5,002 nucleotides of DNA from Conexibacter sp. (GCA_025964215.1 JAOPZG010000292.1:1-5002), one strand, 5' to 3'. Shown: positions 1-5,002, counted from the stretch's first letter. Program-made: numbers and translations. Notes: generated by a model not told the origin, from the letters alone.

Positions 1-389
1 CGCCCCCCGAGCTCGCCGGCGACTGGCTCCCGCCCGCCGTCCGCCGCGTCCTCGCGCGCGAGCTGCTCGCCGCGCTCGAGCCCGGCGAGCAGGTCGACGA
101 GGTCGTCCTGACCGCCACCGGCGACGCGCACGACGTCCAGCTCGCGGTCACCGACCGGCGCCTGCTGTGGCTCCGCGACGACGCGATCATGGGTCGCGTG
201 CGCTACCTCCGCTATCGCGACCTCGCGGGCGTCGAGGAGCGCCCCGCCGGCCGCTTCCGCCGCCACGGCCAGCTGCGCGTGCAGCCCATCGCGGGCGGCC
301 GGCCGCTGCGCTTCTTCGAGCTCGGCCCCGACGTCCTCTCGCGGCTGACCGGGCGCATCGCGATGCGTGCGGGCCGCGGAACCGGGTAG
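1..389 (+). CDS. PH-like-domain protein, 3' part of gene (open at left edge)
   Basis: The frame that starts at base 3 is open from the window edge to the TAG at 387-389, giving the last 128 residues; the true start lies outside the window. The visible part begins with a helical Arg/Leu/Glu-rich stretch (residues 6-32: LAGDWLPPAVRR, then LARELLAALEPGEQ). A beta-rich section follows, with VTDRRLLWL at residues 49-57, LRYRDLAGVE at 69-78, and alternating polar/hydrophobic strands ending in RFFELGPDVLSRL (103-115). The 'VTDRRLLxL ... yrdlagVe' pattern is typical of bacterial PH-like domains (bPH type), where it forms the first strands. Such domains are usually cytoplasmic or membrane-associated, and no enzymatic residue is recognisable. 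There are no membrane segments in the visible part. The internal ATG at 189 is not a credible start because the conserved VTDRRLLWL strand lies before it. The downstream csbD-like gene follows after 10 bases, so the two are probably cotranscribed. The family call is by eye and moderate; the function is unknown. Confidence 0.7.
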   Translation, partial: PPELAGDWLPPAVRRVLARELLAALEPGEQVDEVVLTATGDAHDVQLAVTDRRLLWLRDDAIMGRVRYLRYRDLAGVEERPAGRFRRHGQLRVQPIAGGRPLRFFELGPDVLSRLTGRIAMRAGRGTG

Positions 390-399
390 CCCCCAACCC

Positions 400-573
400 A
401 TGAACGACGGAACGACAGACGATCTCAAGGGCCGCGCCAAGGAAGCCGCAGGCGACCTCACCGACGACAAGAGCCTCAAGAACGAGGGCAAGGTCGACCG
501 CGCCTCCGGGTCGGTCAAGGACAAGGTCGGCGACGCCGCCGACAAGGTCAAGGACGCCCTCCACAAGGATTGA
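400..573 (+). CDS. CsbD family stress-response protein
   Basis: This encodes a 57-residue, highly charged, cysteine-free soluble protein. It opens with MNDGTTDDLKGRAKEAAGDL and has a second, similar half (KVDRASGSVKDKVGDAADKVKDAL). The 'LKGRAKEAaGdLT' core followed by 'eGKvDrasGsvKdkv' is the hallmark of the CsbD family. These are small proteins (about 55-70 residues) named after the Bacillus subtilis general-stress gene csbD; their molecular role is still unclear. The length is normal for the family. I chose ATG 400 because the family starts with this short N-terminus; the in-frame ATG at 367 would overlap the upstream gene and add an unrelated MRAAEPGSPQP leader. There is no good Shine-Dalgarno before 400 (only GGGTAG at 384-389, which contains the upstream stop), so translation may depend on coupling to the PH-like gene that ends 10 bases earlier. 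A strong hairpin follows the stop. By homology it is probably stress-induced; no sigma-factor site is visible. Confidence 0.88.
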   Translation: MNDGTTDDLKGRAKEAAGDLTDDKSLKNEGKVDRASGSVKDKVGDAADKVKDALHKD

Positions 574-581
574 ACCGGGTG

Positions 582-617
582 GCCCGGACCCGCCCCGAAC
601 GGGTGTCGGGTCCGGGC
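582..617 (+). terminator. Hairpin after the csbD-like gene
   Basis: The arms GCCCGGACCCG (582-592) and CGGGTCCGGGC (607-617) are perfect 11-bp reverse complements around a 14-base loop. The loop can add a small inner CCC/GGG stem with a GAAC cap (594-603). The hairpin starts 9 bases after the CsbD stop. No T-tract follows, so it is a GC hairpin of the kind common in high-GC actinobacteria, not a classical intrinsic terminator. It separates the PH-like/csbD unit from the HU gene; it could instead mainly protect the mRNA 3' end. Confidence 0.7.
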
Positions 618-644
618 GCCCAACATGCCGGAGGGCCCCTGGTC

Positions 645-650
645 TAGGCT
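645..650 (+). promoter_or_regulatory. Candidate -10 element of the HU gene
   Basis: TAGGCT fits the TANNNT pattern used by actinobacterial housekeeping sigma factors and lies 37 bases before the HU start codon, in the gap after the upstream hairpin. No convincing -35 is seen at 16-18 bases upstream (AACATG region, 621-628). The call rests on the -10 and on the need for a separate HU promoter after the terminator. Confidence 0.3.
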
Positions 651-686
651 GCGCCCTCTGTTTGCCGTCGATTCAGGAGCAACCGC

Positions 687-974
687 ATGAACAAGACCGA
701 GCTCGTCGAGGCCATCGCCAAGGACAGCGGTCTCACCAACGCCGACGCGCGCAAGGCCGTCGAGGCGTTCATCACCACCGTGGAGAAGTCCCTCAAGAAG
801 GGCGATGACATCGCCCTCACCGGTTTCGGCAAGTTCTCCGTGGTCAAGCGCAGCGCTCGTACCGGTCGCAACCCGCAGACGGGCGAGACCGTGAAGATCA
901 AGGCGAGCAAGGCGCCGAAGTTCACCGCGGGCGCCGGCCTCAAGACGGCCGTCAACGGCCCCAAGAAGAAGTAG
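687..974 (+). CDS. hup: HU family DNA-binding (nucleoid) protein
   Basis: This encodes a 95-residue HU/IHF-type histone-like protein. It should dimerise, bend and compact DNA without strong sequence specificity, and act in the nucleoid. The sequence shows the full fold. MNKTELVEAIAKDSGL begins the two N-terminal dimerisation helices (to about residue 38). The signature GFGKF follows at 46-50. The flexible beta-arm carries TGRNPQTGETVKI, in which the RNP at 61-63 supplies the proline that intercalates into the minor groove. The C-terminal helix contains FTAGAGLKTAVN. The protein ends in PKKK right after the core. It therefore lacks the long Lys/Ala-rich tail of mycobacterial and streptomycete HupB/HupS proteins and has the short form found in most bacteria. 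The start is clear: AGGAG at 675-679 sits 7 bases before ATG 687. The gene appears to be a single-gene unit between two hairpins. All lysine codons near the start are AAG, as expected for a highly expressed gene in this genome. Confidence 0.97.
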   Translation: MNKTELVEAIAKDSGLTNADARKAVEAFITTVEKSLKKGDDIALTGFGKFSVVKRSARTGRNPQTGETVKIKASKAPKFTAGAGLKTAVNGPKKK

Positions 975-995
975 CGCCAGCACCACCGGCTTGAC

Positions 996-1025
996 CCGAG
1001 GGCCCTGCGTTCGCAGGGCCCTCGG
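996..1025 (+). terminator. Terminator of the HU gene
   Basis: The sequence 996-1008 pairs perfectly with 1013-1025, giving a 13-bp GC-rich stem (CCGAGGGCCCTGC / GCAGGGCCCTCGG) closed by a GTTC loop. It starts 21 bases after the HU stop. Only a weak T run follows (TGCGTTCC). The stem is strong enough to be a convincing factor-independent terminator for the HU transcript. Confidence 0.85.
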
Positions 1026-1134
1026 TGCGTTCCGAGCCGCTTTATCTCCCTCAGCGGGTTCGAACTTCCCCTTTCCGGGGGTATGACCTACCGTGACAGT
1101 TGGCCGTGCGCGTCCATTTGGCGCAGGGCCCTCG
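1012..1134 (+). repeat. 13-base direct repeat: terminator arm copied in the downstream leader
   Basis: CGCAGGGCCCTCG occurs at 1012-1024 (right arm of the HU terminator) and again, identically, at 1122-1134 in the leader of the large secreted-protein gene. The flanking bases differ, so the match is exactly 13. The second copy could therefore pair with the left terminator arm (997-1009) in a read-through transcript. Each copy also contains the self-complementary AGGGCCCT. The repeat is seen directly; any regulatory meaning is inference. Confidence 0.6.
1059..1087 (+). promoter_or_regulatory. Candidate promoter of the large secreted-protein gene
   Basis: TTCGAA (1059-1064) and TATGAC (1082-1087) are spaced by exactly 17 bases. 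The -10 matches TATAAT at 4 of 6 positions and the -35 matches TTGACA at 3 of 6. TTCGAA sits inside the 8-base palindrome GTTCGAAC (1058-1065). An alternative -10 is TACCGT at 1089-1094. Either would give a leader of about 75-80 bases before the start at 1173. The region lies just after the HU terminator, where a new promoter is expected. The match is modest. Confidence 0.35.
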
Positions 1135-1158
1135 CATCAGGGGAACGTCGGACGAGTC

Positions 1159-1164
1159 GGGGAG
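1159..1164 (+). promoter_or_regulatory. Ribosome binding site fixing the start at 1173
   Basis: GGGGAG lies 8 bases before ATG 1173, ideal spacing. It decides between this start and the longer in-frame ATG at 1083, whose upstream GGGGG run directly abuts the codon and which would put 30 polar residues in front of the signal peptide. Confidence 0.8.
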
Positions 1165-1172
1165 AAGAAACG

Positions 1173-4166
1173 ATGGGTCGATGGATCGTCGCCTTGGCGG
1201 CTGCATGCTGCATGCTGCTCGTGGTGGCCGGTGTCGCAGGCGCGGCAGCGGTGCCGGTGTCCGGGGTCGTGGCGCAGCCGCTCGCGCCGGGCTCCAGTGA
1301 CACCACCTGCCCCGGCCTCGCGGCCGGATCGACCCCGAGCGCGACCGCGTCCGCCGCGGCCACGCACCGGGACTTCTGCCTCGCGTTCCAGACGGACACG
1401 AGCAACGACGACCTCAAGGGCCTGACGCTGAGCCTGCCGGCCGGCGTCATCGGCGACCCGACGGCCACGCCTACGTGCAGCCAGTCGACCTTCACCACCG
1501 GCGGCGGGGACTGCGGCGCGGCCAACCAGGTCGGCACCGTGTCCTCCTCGACGAACCTCGGCACGATCACCGGCGAGGTCTACAACTTGAAGCCGACGGC
1601 GACGCAGCCCGCGGCGCTGGGGATCGCGCTCGACAGCGGCATCGCCTCGCTGACGCCGGTCTACGTCCGCACGGCCGTCCGGGTCCGCGTCGCGGACGCC
1701 GGCCTGGACTCGGCGACGCTCGACCCGGTCCCGCAGCAGGTCACCATCCTGTTCGTCCCGATGGACGTCCACGTCAACGGCATGGCGCTGACGCTGTGGG
1801 GCACGAAGACCGACCACCCGTCCCTCGCCAAGCCGTTCATCACGCTGCCCACGCGCTGCGACACGCCGGCCGCGACGTCGATCACCGTCACCTCCTACGG
1901 CGGCCAGACGAGCACCGGCGGCGCGCAGTTCACGCCCACGGCGTGCGACCAGATCCCGTTCTCGCCGAGCCTCCAGGTCGGCCCGGCGACCACGCCCGCC
2001 GACCAGCCCGGCGAGGCATCGGCCAAGCTGATCATCCCGACCGCCGACACCGGCACCGGCGCCAACGCGCGCCGCCAGGCCTACCTCAAGGACGTCGCGC
2101 TCAACCTGCCCGCCGGCCTCGCGCTGAGCGCGCCGCTCGCCAACGGGCTGACCCCCTGCACGCCCGAGCAGTTCGGCTTCGGCGTCGACGCGCCGCCGCA
2201 GTGCCCGGCGAGCTCGGAGATGGGCCGCGTCGAGTTCGTCACGCCGCTCTTCCCGGGGGAGACGCTGACCGGCAAGGTCTACTTCGGGGTCCCGCGGCCC
2301 GGCGTCCCGCTCGTCAACTACATCTCGGTCGAGGACCCGCGGCTGCGGCTGAAGCTCGGCGGCTTCGCGACGATCGACCCCGACACCACCGCGGTCACCG
2401 CCCACTTCCAGGACCAGCCGCAGGTGCCGTTCTCGTCCTTCAACTTCGTCTACACCGACCCGGGCGACGGCCGCGCGACGCTGACCTCGCCGACCGCGTG
2501 CGGCAGCTACAACGTCACGGCCGACATGACGCCCTACGGCGGCGGCCCGACGAAGTCCCCGACCAACGCCTTCCAGGTCGTCGACTGCCAGCCGCCGATC
2601 TTCGCGCCGGAGCTCGGCGCGAGCGTGGTCGACACGCAGGCGGGCGGACCCGCCGCGCTGACCGTGCACATCGGCCGCCCGGACAAGAACCTGCGCCTCC
2701 AGGACGCCAAGGTCTCGCTGCCGCCCGGCCTCACCGGCCGCCTGCCCGCCGTCCCGGCCTGCGACGTCGACGTCGCCCGCGCCAACGGCTGCACCGACGC
2801 GTCGCTCGTCGGCTCGGCCAAGGTCGCGGTCGGCACCGGTCCCGCGCCGCTCTCGCTGCCCGGCAAGGTCTACCTGACCAAGGGCTTCGACGGCTCGATC
2901 GCCGGCCTCGCCGTCTCGGTCAACACGAAGGTCCCGGCGCTCGACCTCGGGACGATCGTGGTCATGAACAAGCTCAACCTGCGGCCGGACACCGGCATCG
3001 ACGTGCAGACCGAGGCGCTGCCGCAGAAGCTCCAGGGCATCCCGACGCCGTACCGCTCGATCGACCTCACGATCGACCGCAAGGGCTTCCTGCAGAACGC
3101 CACCTCGTGCGCCGCCCAGCCCCTGCACGGCACGTTCACCGCGGTCGGCGGCACGACGGCCACGGCCGACGCGCCGTACGCGGCGACCGGCTGCGAGAAG
3201 CTGCCGTTCGCGCCGAAGCTCAGCGCGAAGGTCGGCGGCGCCGGCCAGGTCGCCAAGGGCTCGCACCCGCCGCTGGCGGTCACGATCGAGCAGGCCGACG
3301 GCCAGGCCGCGATGAGCCGGACGGTCGTCTCGCTGCCCACGGGCATCGGCGTCGACCTCAAGAACCTCGGCGCGACCTGCACCGCCGACCAGCTCTCGAC
3401 GGGGGCCTGCCCGGCCTCCTCGAAGATCGGCACGGTCACGGCGGACACGCCGCTGCTGCCCGGCACGCTGAGCGGCGGCGTCTACCTGACGACGGGCGCG
3501 AAGCTCGGCGCGCTGCCGGGGATCGGCCTCGACCTCGGGCTCATCCGCCTGCAGGGCACGGTCGCCCTCGGCACCCGCCTGGTGACGACGTTCGAGAACA
3601 TCCCGGACGTCCCGCTCAGCAAGCTGGTGCTCAACCTCACCGGCGGCGCGAAGGGCGCGCTCTCGACGACCAAGGCGCTCTGCGACCAGGTCCCGACCGT
3701 GCAGGCCGTCTACGGCGCGCACTCCGGCGCCACCGGCAAGGCCACGGTCGACGCGACGGTCCTCGGCTGCGCGCCGCTGTCGGGCACCGGCGACCTCTAC
3801 GGCGTCGCCAAGAAGCGTCCGACGCTGCGGCTGAGCCTCGTCTCGACCAAGGCGCTGAAGGGGCTGCGGGTGAAGCTGCCCTCGACGCTCAAGCCGATCT
3901 CCTCGGCGCGCGTGAAGAAGAGCGGTCGCTTCGTCATCGCCGGCAAGAAGCTCAAGGGCTCGAGCGTGAAGTGGTCGGCCGGCCGGGTCGCGTTCACCGC
4001 GCCGAAGGGCAAGAGCTCGCGCTCGCTGTCGGTCACGCTGCCCAAGGGCGTGCTGAAGCTCACGCGCAAGATCAAGGCCGGCTCGAGCCAGACGTTCACC
4101 GTCACCGGCATCACGACCGACGGCAAGACGGTCACCGCGAAGGTCAAGGTGAAGGCCGCCAAGTAG
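1173..4166 (+). CDS. Secreted four-repeat cysteine-rich protein with basic C-terminal tail
   Basis: This encodes 997 residues. Residues 1-26 are a Sec signal peptide: MGRW, a hydrophobic core rich in Ala/Val/Leu, and a likely cut near AGAAA-VPV. The mature protein has four diverged units. Each begins with a strand ending in LPxG (88-91, 312-315, 516-519, 721-724). Each then has a close cysteine pair (102/114, 329/344, 530/540, 736/746), a GxVY motif (134, 367, 564, 768), and a distant pair 28-29 residues apart (229/258, 443/472, 646/674, 837/866). Units 1-3 end in a PFSPSL / IFAPEL / PFAPKL linker. Two extra cysteines (46, 69) precede unit 1. The pattern suggests beta-sandwich-like extracellular units with two disulfides each. 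Residues 871-997 form a separate domain with about 31 Lys/Arg and only 2 Asp. There is no catalytic motif, LPXTG or membrane anchor. I recall similar multi-unit proteins, usually annotated hypothetical, in Thermoleophilia. The role is unknown; a structural or adhesive envelope protein is an inference. It is likely monocistronic and converges with the SIMPL gene. Confidence 0.9.
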   Translation: MGRWIVALAAACCMLLVVAGVAGAAAVPVSGVVAQPLAPGSSDTTCPGLAAGSTPSATASAAATHRDFCLAFQTDTSNDDLKGLTLSLPAGVIGDPTATPTCSQSTFTTGGGDCGAANQVGTVSSSTNLGTITGEVYNLKPTATQPAALGIALDSGIASLTPVYVRTAVRVRVADAGLDSATLDPVPQQVTILFVPMDVHVNGMALTLWGTKTDHPSLAKPFITLPTRCDTPAATSITVTSYGGQTSTGGAQFTPTACDQIPFSPSLQVGPATTPADQPGEASAKLIIPTADTGTGANARRQAYLKDVALNLPAGLALSAPLANGLTPCTPEQFGFGVDAPPQCPASSEMGRVEFVTPLFPGETLTGKVYFGVPRPGVPLVNYISVEDPRLRLKLGGFATIDPDTTAVTAHFQDQPQVPFSSFNFVYTDPGDGRATLTSPTACGSYNVTADMTPYGGGPTKSPTNAFQVVDCQPPIFAPELGASVVDTQAGGPAALTVHIGRPDKNLRLQDAKVSLPPGLTGRLPAVPACDVDVARANGCTDASLVGSAKVAVGTGPAPLSLPGKVYLTKGFDGSIAGLAVSVNTKVPALDLGTIVVMNKLNLRPDTGIDVQTEALPQKLQGIPTPYRSIDLTIDRKGFLQNATSCAAQPLHGTFTAVGGTTATADAPYAATGCEKLPFAPKLSAKVGGAGQVAKGSHPPLAVTIEQADGQAAMSRTVVSLPTGIGVDLKNLGATCTADQLSTGACPASSKIGTVTADTPLLPGTLSGGVYLTTGAKLGALPGIGLDLGLIRLQGTVALGTRLVTTFENIPDVPLSKLVLNLTGGAKGALSTTKALCDQVPTVQAVYGAHSGATGKATVDATVLGCAPLSGTGDLYGVAKKRPTLRLSLVSTKALKGLRVKLPSTLKPISSARVKKSGRFVIAGKKLKGSSVKWSAGRVAFTAPKGKSSRSLSVTLPKGVLKLTRKIKAGSSQTFTVTGITTDGKTVTAKVKVKAAK
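1413..3770 (+). repeat. Four protein-level repeat units inside the secreted protein
   Basis: The units begin at about residues 81, 305, 509 and 714, counted from the start at 1173, and the last cysteine (866) ends at base 3770. The spacing between successive LPxG motifs is 224, 204 and 205 residues. The conserved order is LPxG, Cys, Cys, (V/I/M)G followed 14-20 residues later by GxVY, a mid-unit Pro-rich hydrophobic strand, Cys, 28-29 residues, Cys. CPASS recurs after the second cysteine in units 2 and 4. Unit 3 differs in the middle (PQKLQGIPTPYRSIDLTID) and looks like a separate subtype. The units are diverged at DNA level, so this is an old duplication and not a recent tandem array. Confidence 0.85.
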
Positions 4167-4197
4167 GCCGCCTCCACCGGTGCCGCGGCGCTCCGCG

Positions 4198-4713
4198 CTA
4201 GCCCACCGCGTAGGTGAGCTGGACGGAGCGCTGCAGCGTGGACGGGAAGCGGCAGACGTCGTGCGTGCGGTACTTGCCGTAGCGGCGCTTGCCGTCCTTG
4301 CCGACCGTGACCGAGCGCGTCCGGACGCTGCCGCAGTACGTGTCGGGCCCGAAGCTGCCGTAGGCGTAGGGGCCGTAGAAGATCCCGCCGGCCGACTGCG
4401 CGTTGGAGATCGTCAGCAGCGCGCCGAGCGCGACGCCGGCCTGCTGCGCCAGCTCGGTCGCCTGCTCGCGGGCGTCCGCGAAGGCCAGCGGCAGCGCCTT
4501 CTTCCCCGCGGCGTCGACCGCCGCCACGATCGACGCGTTGCTGTCGCGGTCCTTCGGCGTGACCCGCGCGAGGCCGGTGCCGGCCGCGACGACCGTCCGC
4601 TGCGTGGGCGCGGGGACGGGCTCCTGCGCGCCGGCGACGGCCGCCAGGCAGCCGGCGAGGAAGGCGAGGATCGCCACGAGGGCGACGGTGCGGAACGCGA
4701 ACTGCGTGGTCAC
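4198..4713 (-). CDS. Exported SIMPL (DUF541)-type protein, short form
   Basis: This encodes 171 residues starting at GTG 4713-4711. An N-terminal hydrophobic segment (residues 9-29) includes FLAGC at 18-22, a good lipobox with Cys22. A signal-peptidase-I site (AGA-QE, after residue 29) is equally possible because hydrophobic residues continue after the cysteine. The mature part has VVAAGTGLARVTP (41-53), a helical FADAREQATELAQQAGVALG (78-97), LLTISN (99-104) and the final strand RSVQLTYAVG (162-171). The order 'GtG...v.p', 'A..A...A..LA...Gv.LG.ll.is' and a closing 'v.v.Yav' is the SIMPL/DUF541 pattern. This family of periplasmic or exported proteins has poorly defined function (BP26/OMP28 relatives). 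The usual domain is longer: the segment between GTG and the helix is short here. A Gly/Tyr/Phe-rich loop (109-126) and two cysteines (127, 154) may form a disulfide. It lies downstream of, and on the same strand as, the LuxR-type gene, and converges on the large secreted-protein gene. Confidence 0.72.
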   Translation of the reverse strand: MTTQFAFRTVALVAILAFLAGCLAAVAGAQEPVPAPTQRTVVAAGTGLARVTPKDRDSNASIVAAVDAAGKKALPLAFADAREQATELAQQAGVALGALLTISNAQSAGGIFYGPYAYGSFGPDTYCGSVRTRSVTVGKDGKRRYGKYRTHDVCRFPSTLQRSVQLTYAVG

Positions 4714-4721
4714 GAACAGGG

Positions 4722-4727
4722 TCCTTT
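4722..4727 (-). promoter_or_regulatory. Ribosome binding site fixing the GTG start at 4713
   Basis: On the minus strand AAAGGA lies 8 bases before GTG 4713-4711. This favours that start over the in-frame ATG at 4764, which lies inside a palindrome, has no Shine-Dalgarno, and would add 17 residues in front of the signal sequence. Confidence 0.7.
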
Positions 4728-4735
4728 CCGGAACG

Positions 4736-4764
4736 GTGGTCACCACTAAGTGGGCTGAGCCCAC
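4736..4764. promoter_or_regulatory. Overlapping palindromes between the LuxR-type and SIMPL genes
   Basis: Three perfect palindromes with a one-base centre share ends: GTGGT-C-ACCAC (4736-4746), CCACT-A-AGTGG (4743-4753) and GTGGGCT-G-AGCCCAC (4750-4764). The result is a row of alternating GTGG and CCAC half-sites at 4736, 4743, 4750 and 4761. They lie 22 bases after the regulator stop and 23 bases before the SIMPL start. They may be operator sites for a dimeric regulator of the SIMPL gene. Alternatively, the 15-base right-hand one (7-bp arms) may be a small terminator for the regulator gene; no U-tract follows on the minus strand beyond TTAG. Confidence 0.5.
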
Positions 4765-4785
4765 CGCTTTGTGACACGCCGCCGC

Positions 4786-5002
4786 TCAGCTGAGGACGCC
4801 GAGGCGCTGCGCGCGCACGACGGCGTCGGCGCGGTTGCGCGCGCCGAGCTTGCGGAACATGGAGCTCGCGTGCTCCTTGACCGTGTTCGGGGAGAGCCGC
4901 AGCTCGGCCGCGATCTCGGCGTTGGTCAGGCCCGCGGCCACGAGCTGGAGGACCTCGCGCTCGCGCGCGGTCAGCCGCTGGTGCGCGGGGCGGCCGGGGC
5001 TC
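4786..5002 (-). CDS. LuxR/NarL-type response regulator, C-terminal HTH part (open at right edge)
   Basis: The last 71 residues of a minus-strand gene end at TGA (4788-4786); the start lies beyond the right edge. It has no start codon in the usual position, so it can be missed by simple ORF calling. After a short linker (SPGRPAHQ) it shows the complete LuxR/GerE helix-turn-helix: LTAREREVLQLVAAGLTNAEIA, then LRLSPNTVKEHASSMFRKLGARNRADAVVRAQRLGVLS. The markers are LTxREREVL, GLTNAEIA, the recognition helix with NTVKEH, and the KLGARNRADAV end. Proteins with this ending are mostly two-component response regulators with an N-terminal receiver domain, but a LuxR ATPase or another input domain is equally possible because that part is not in the window. 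It is a cytoplasmic DNA-binding transcription factor. The SIMPL gene follows 72 bases downstream on the same strand across a palindrome cluster, so it is a possible target or cotranscribed neighbour. Confidence 0.93.
   Translation of the reverse strand, partial: SPGRPAHQRLTAREREVLQLVAAGLTNAEIAAELRLSPNTVKEHASSMFRKLGARNRADAVVRAQRLGVLS

Noticed and set aside
379..580. Nine-base direct repeat GAACCGGGT at 379-387 and 572-580 flanking the csbD-like gene
   Set aside because: Both copies fall over gene ends with stop codons, the match is short for such GC-rich DNA, and there are no other signs of insertion.
614..656. GGGCGC / GCGCCC pairing around the HU promoter region
   Set aside because: Only 6 bp with a 31-base loop, and it would compete with the much stronger 582-617 hairpin.
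1083..1172. Upstream in-frame ATG of the large secreted protein
   Set aside because: It would place 30 polar residues before the signal peptide and has no properly spaced ribosome site; it may even lie within the -10 region of the promoter.
1137..3722. Long minus-strand open frame of 861 codons opposite the secreted-protein gene
   Set aside because: It is an Arg/Ala/Gly/Asp-rich translation without motifs, signal or ribosome site. Long antisense frames are expected opposite GC-rich genes with G/C third positions, and the plus-strand frame has the signal peptide and the periodic cysteines.
4167..4197. Small hairpin (5-bp stem, 4184-4188 with 4193-4197) between the convergent genes
   Set aside because: It is in the right place for a shared terminator but the stem is too short to support a call; the 31-base gap shows nothing else.
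1475..4201. Overlapping plus-strand open frame of 908 codons in another frame
   Set aside because: Its composition is almost only Arg, Ala, Gly, Pro, His and Asp, with no domain pattern; it is a frame shadow of the 1173-4166 gene.
3797..4777. Minus-strand open frame of 326 codons spanning two genes
   Set aside because: It crosses the convergent gene boundary and overlaps the SIMPL frame in another phase; the translation is low-complexity Arg/Ala-rich with no export signal or motif.

Overview
The window reads as a stretch of ordinary chromosome from a very GC-rich, high-Lys/Arg actinobacterium. The best match I can suggest from memory is the class Thermoleophilia (Solirubrobacterales, e.g. 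Solirubrobacter, Conexibacter or Baekduia relatives). The reasons are the strong G/C preference at third codon positions, GGAG-type ribosome sites, GTG start use, terminator hairpins with hardly any T-tract, and a multi-unit secreted protein of a kind I associate with that class. The taxonomic call is an inference. I see no mobile element, CRISPR array, tRNA or rRNA.

Layout, left to right. Positions 1-389 hold the 3' part of a gene for a PH-like-domain protein. Ten bases after its stop comes a small CsbD-type stress-protein gene (400-573), probably on the same transcript, which ends at an 11-bp GC hairpin (582-617). An HU-type nucleoid protein gene (687-974) follows with its own ribosome site and a 13-bp terminator hairpin (996-1025). 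Next, after a candidate promoter (1059-1087) and a leader, comes the main feature: a 997-residue secreted protein (1173-4166). It has a signal peptide, four diverged units of about 205-224 residues, each with four cysteines, and a strongly basic tail. On the minus strand, converging on it, are a short SIMPL (DUF541)-type exported protein (4198-4713) and, upstream of that, the C-terminal HTH end of a LuxR/NarL-type response regulator (4786-5002, open at the right edge). The 72-bp spacer between these two carries overlapping palindromes (4736-4764).

How it fits together: the left genes are housekeeping or stress functions (DNA compaction, CsbD). The centre and right encode cell-envelope or exported proteins (the repeat protein, the SIMPL protein) next to a transcription regulator. 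I see no evidence that all of these form one system. The most original material is the repeat architecture of the big secreted protein, its cationic tail, a 13-base copy of the HU terminator arm in its leader, and the palindrome cluster between the regulator and the SIMPL gene.
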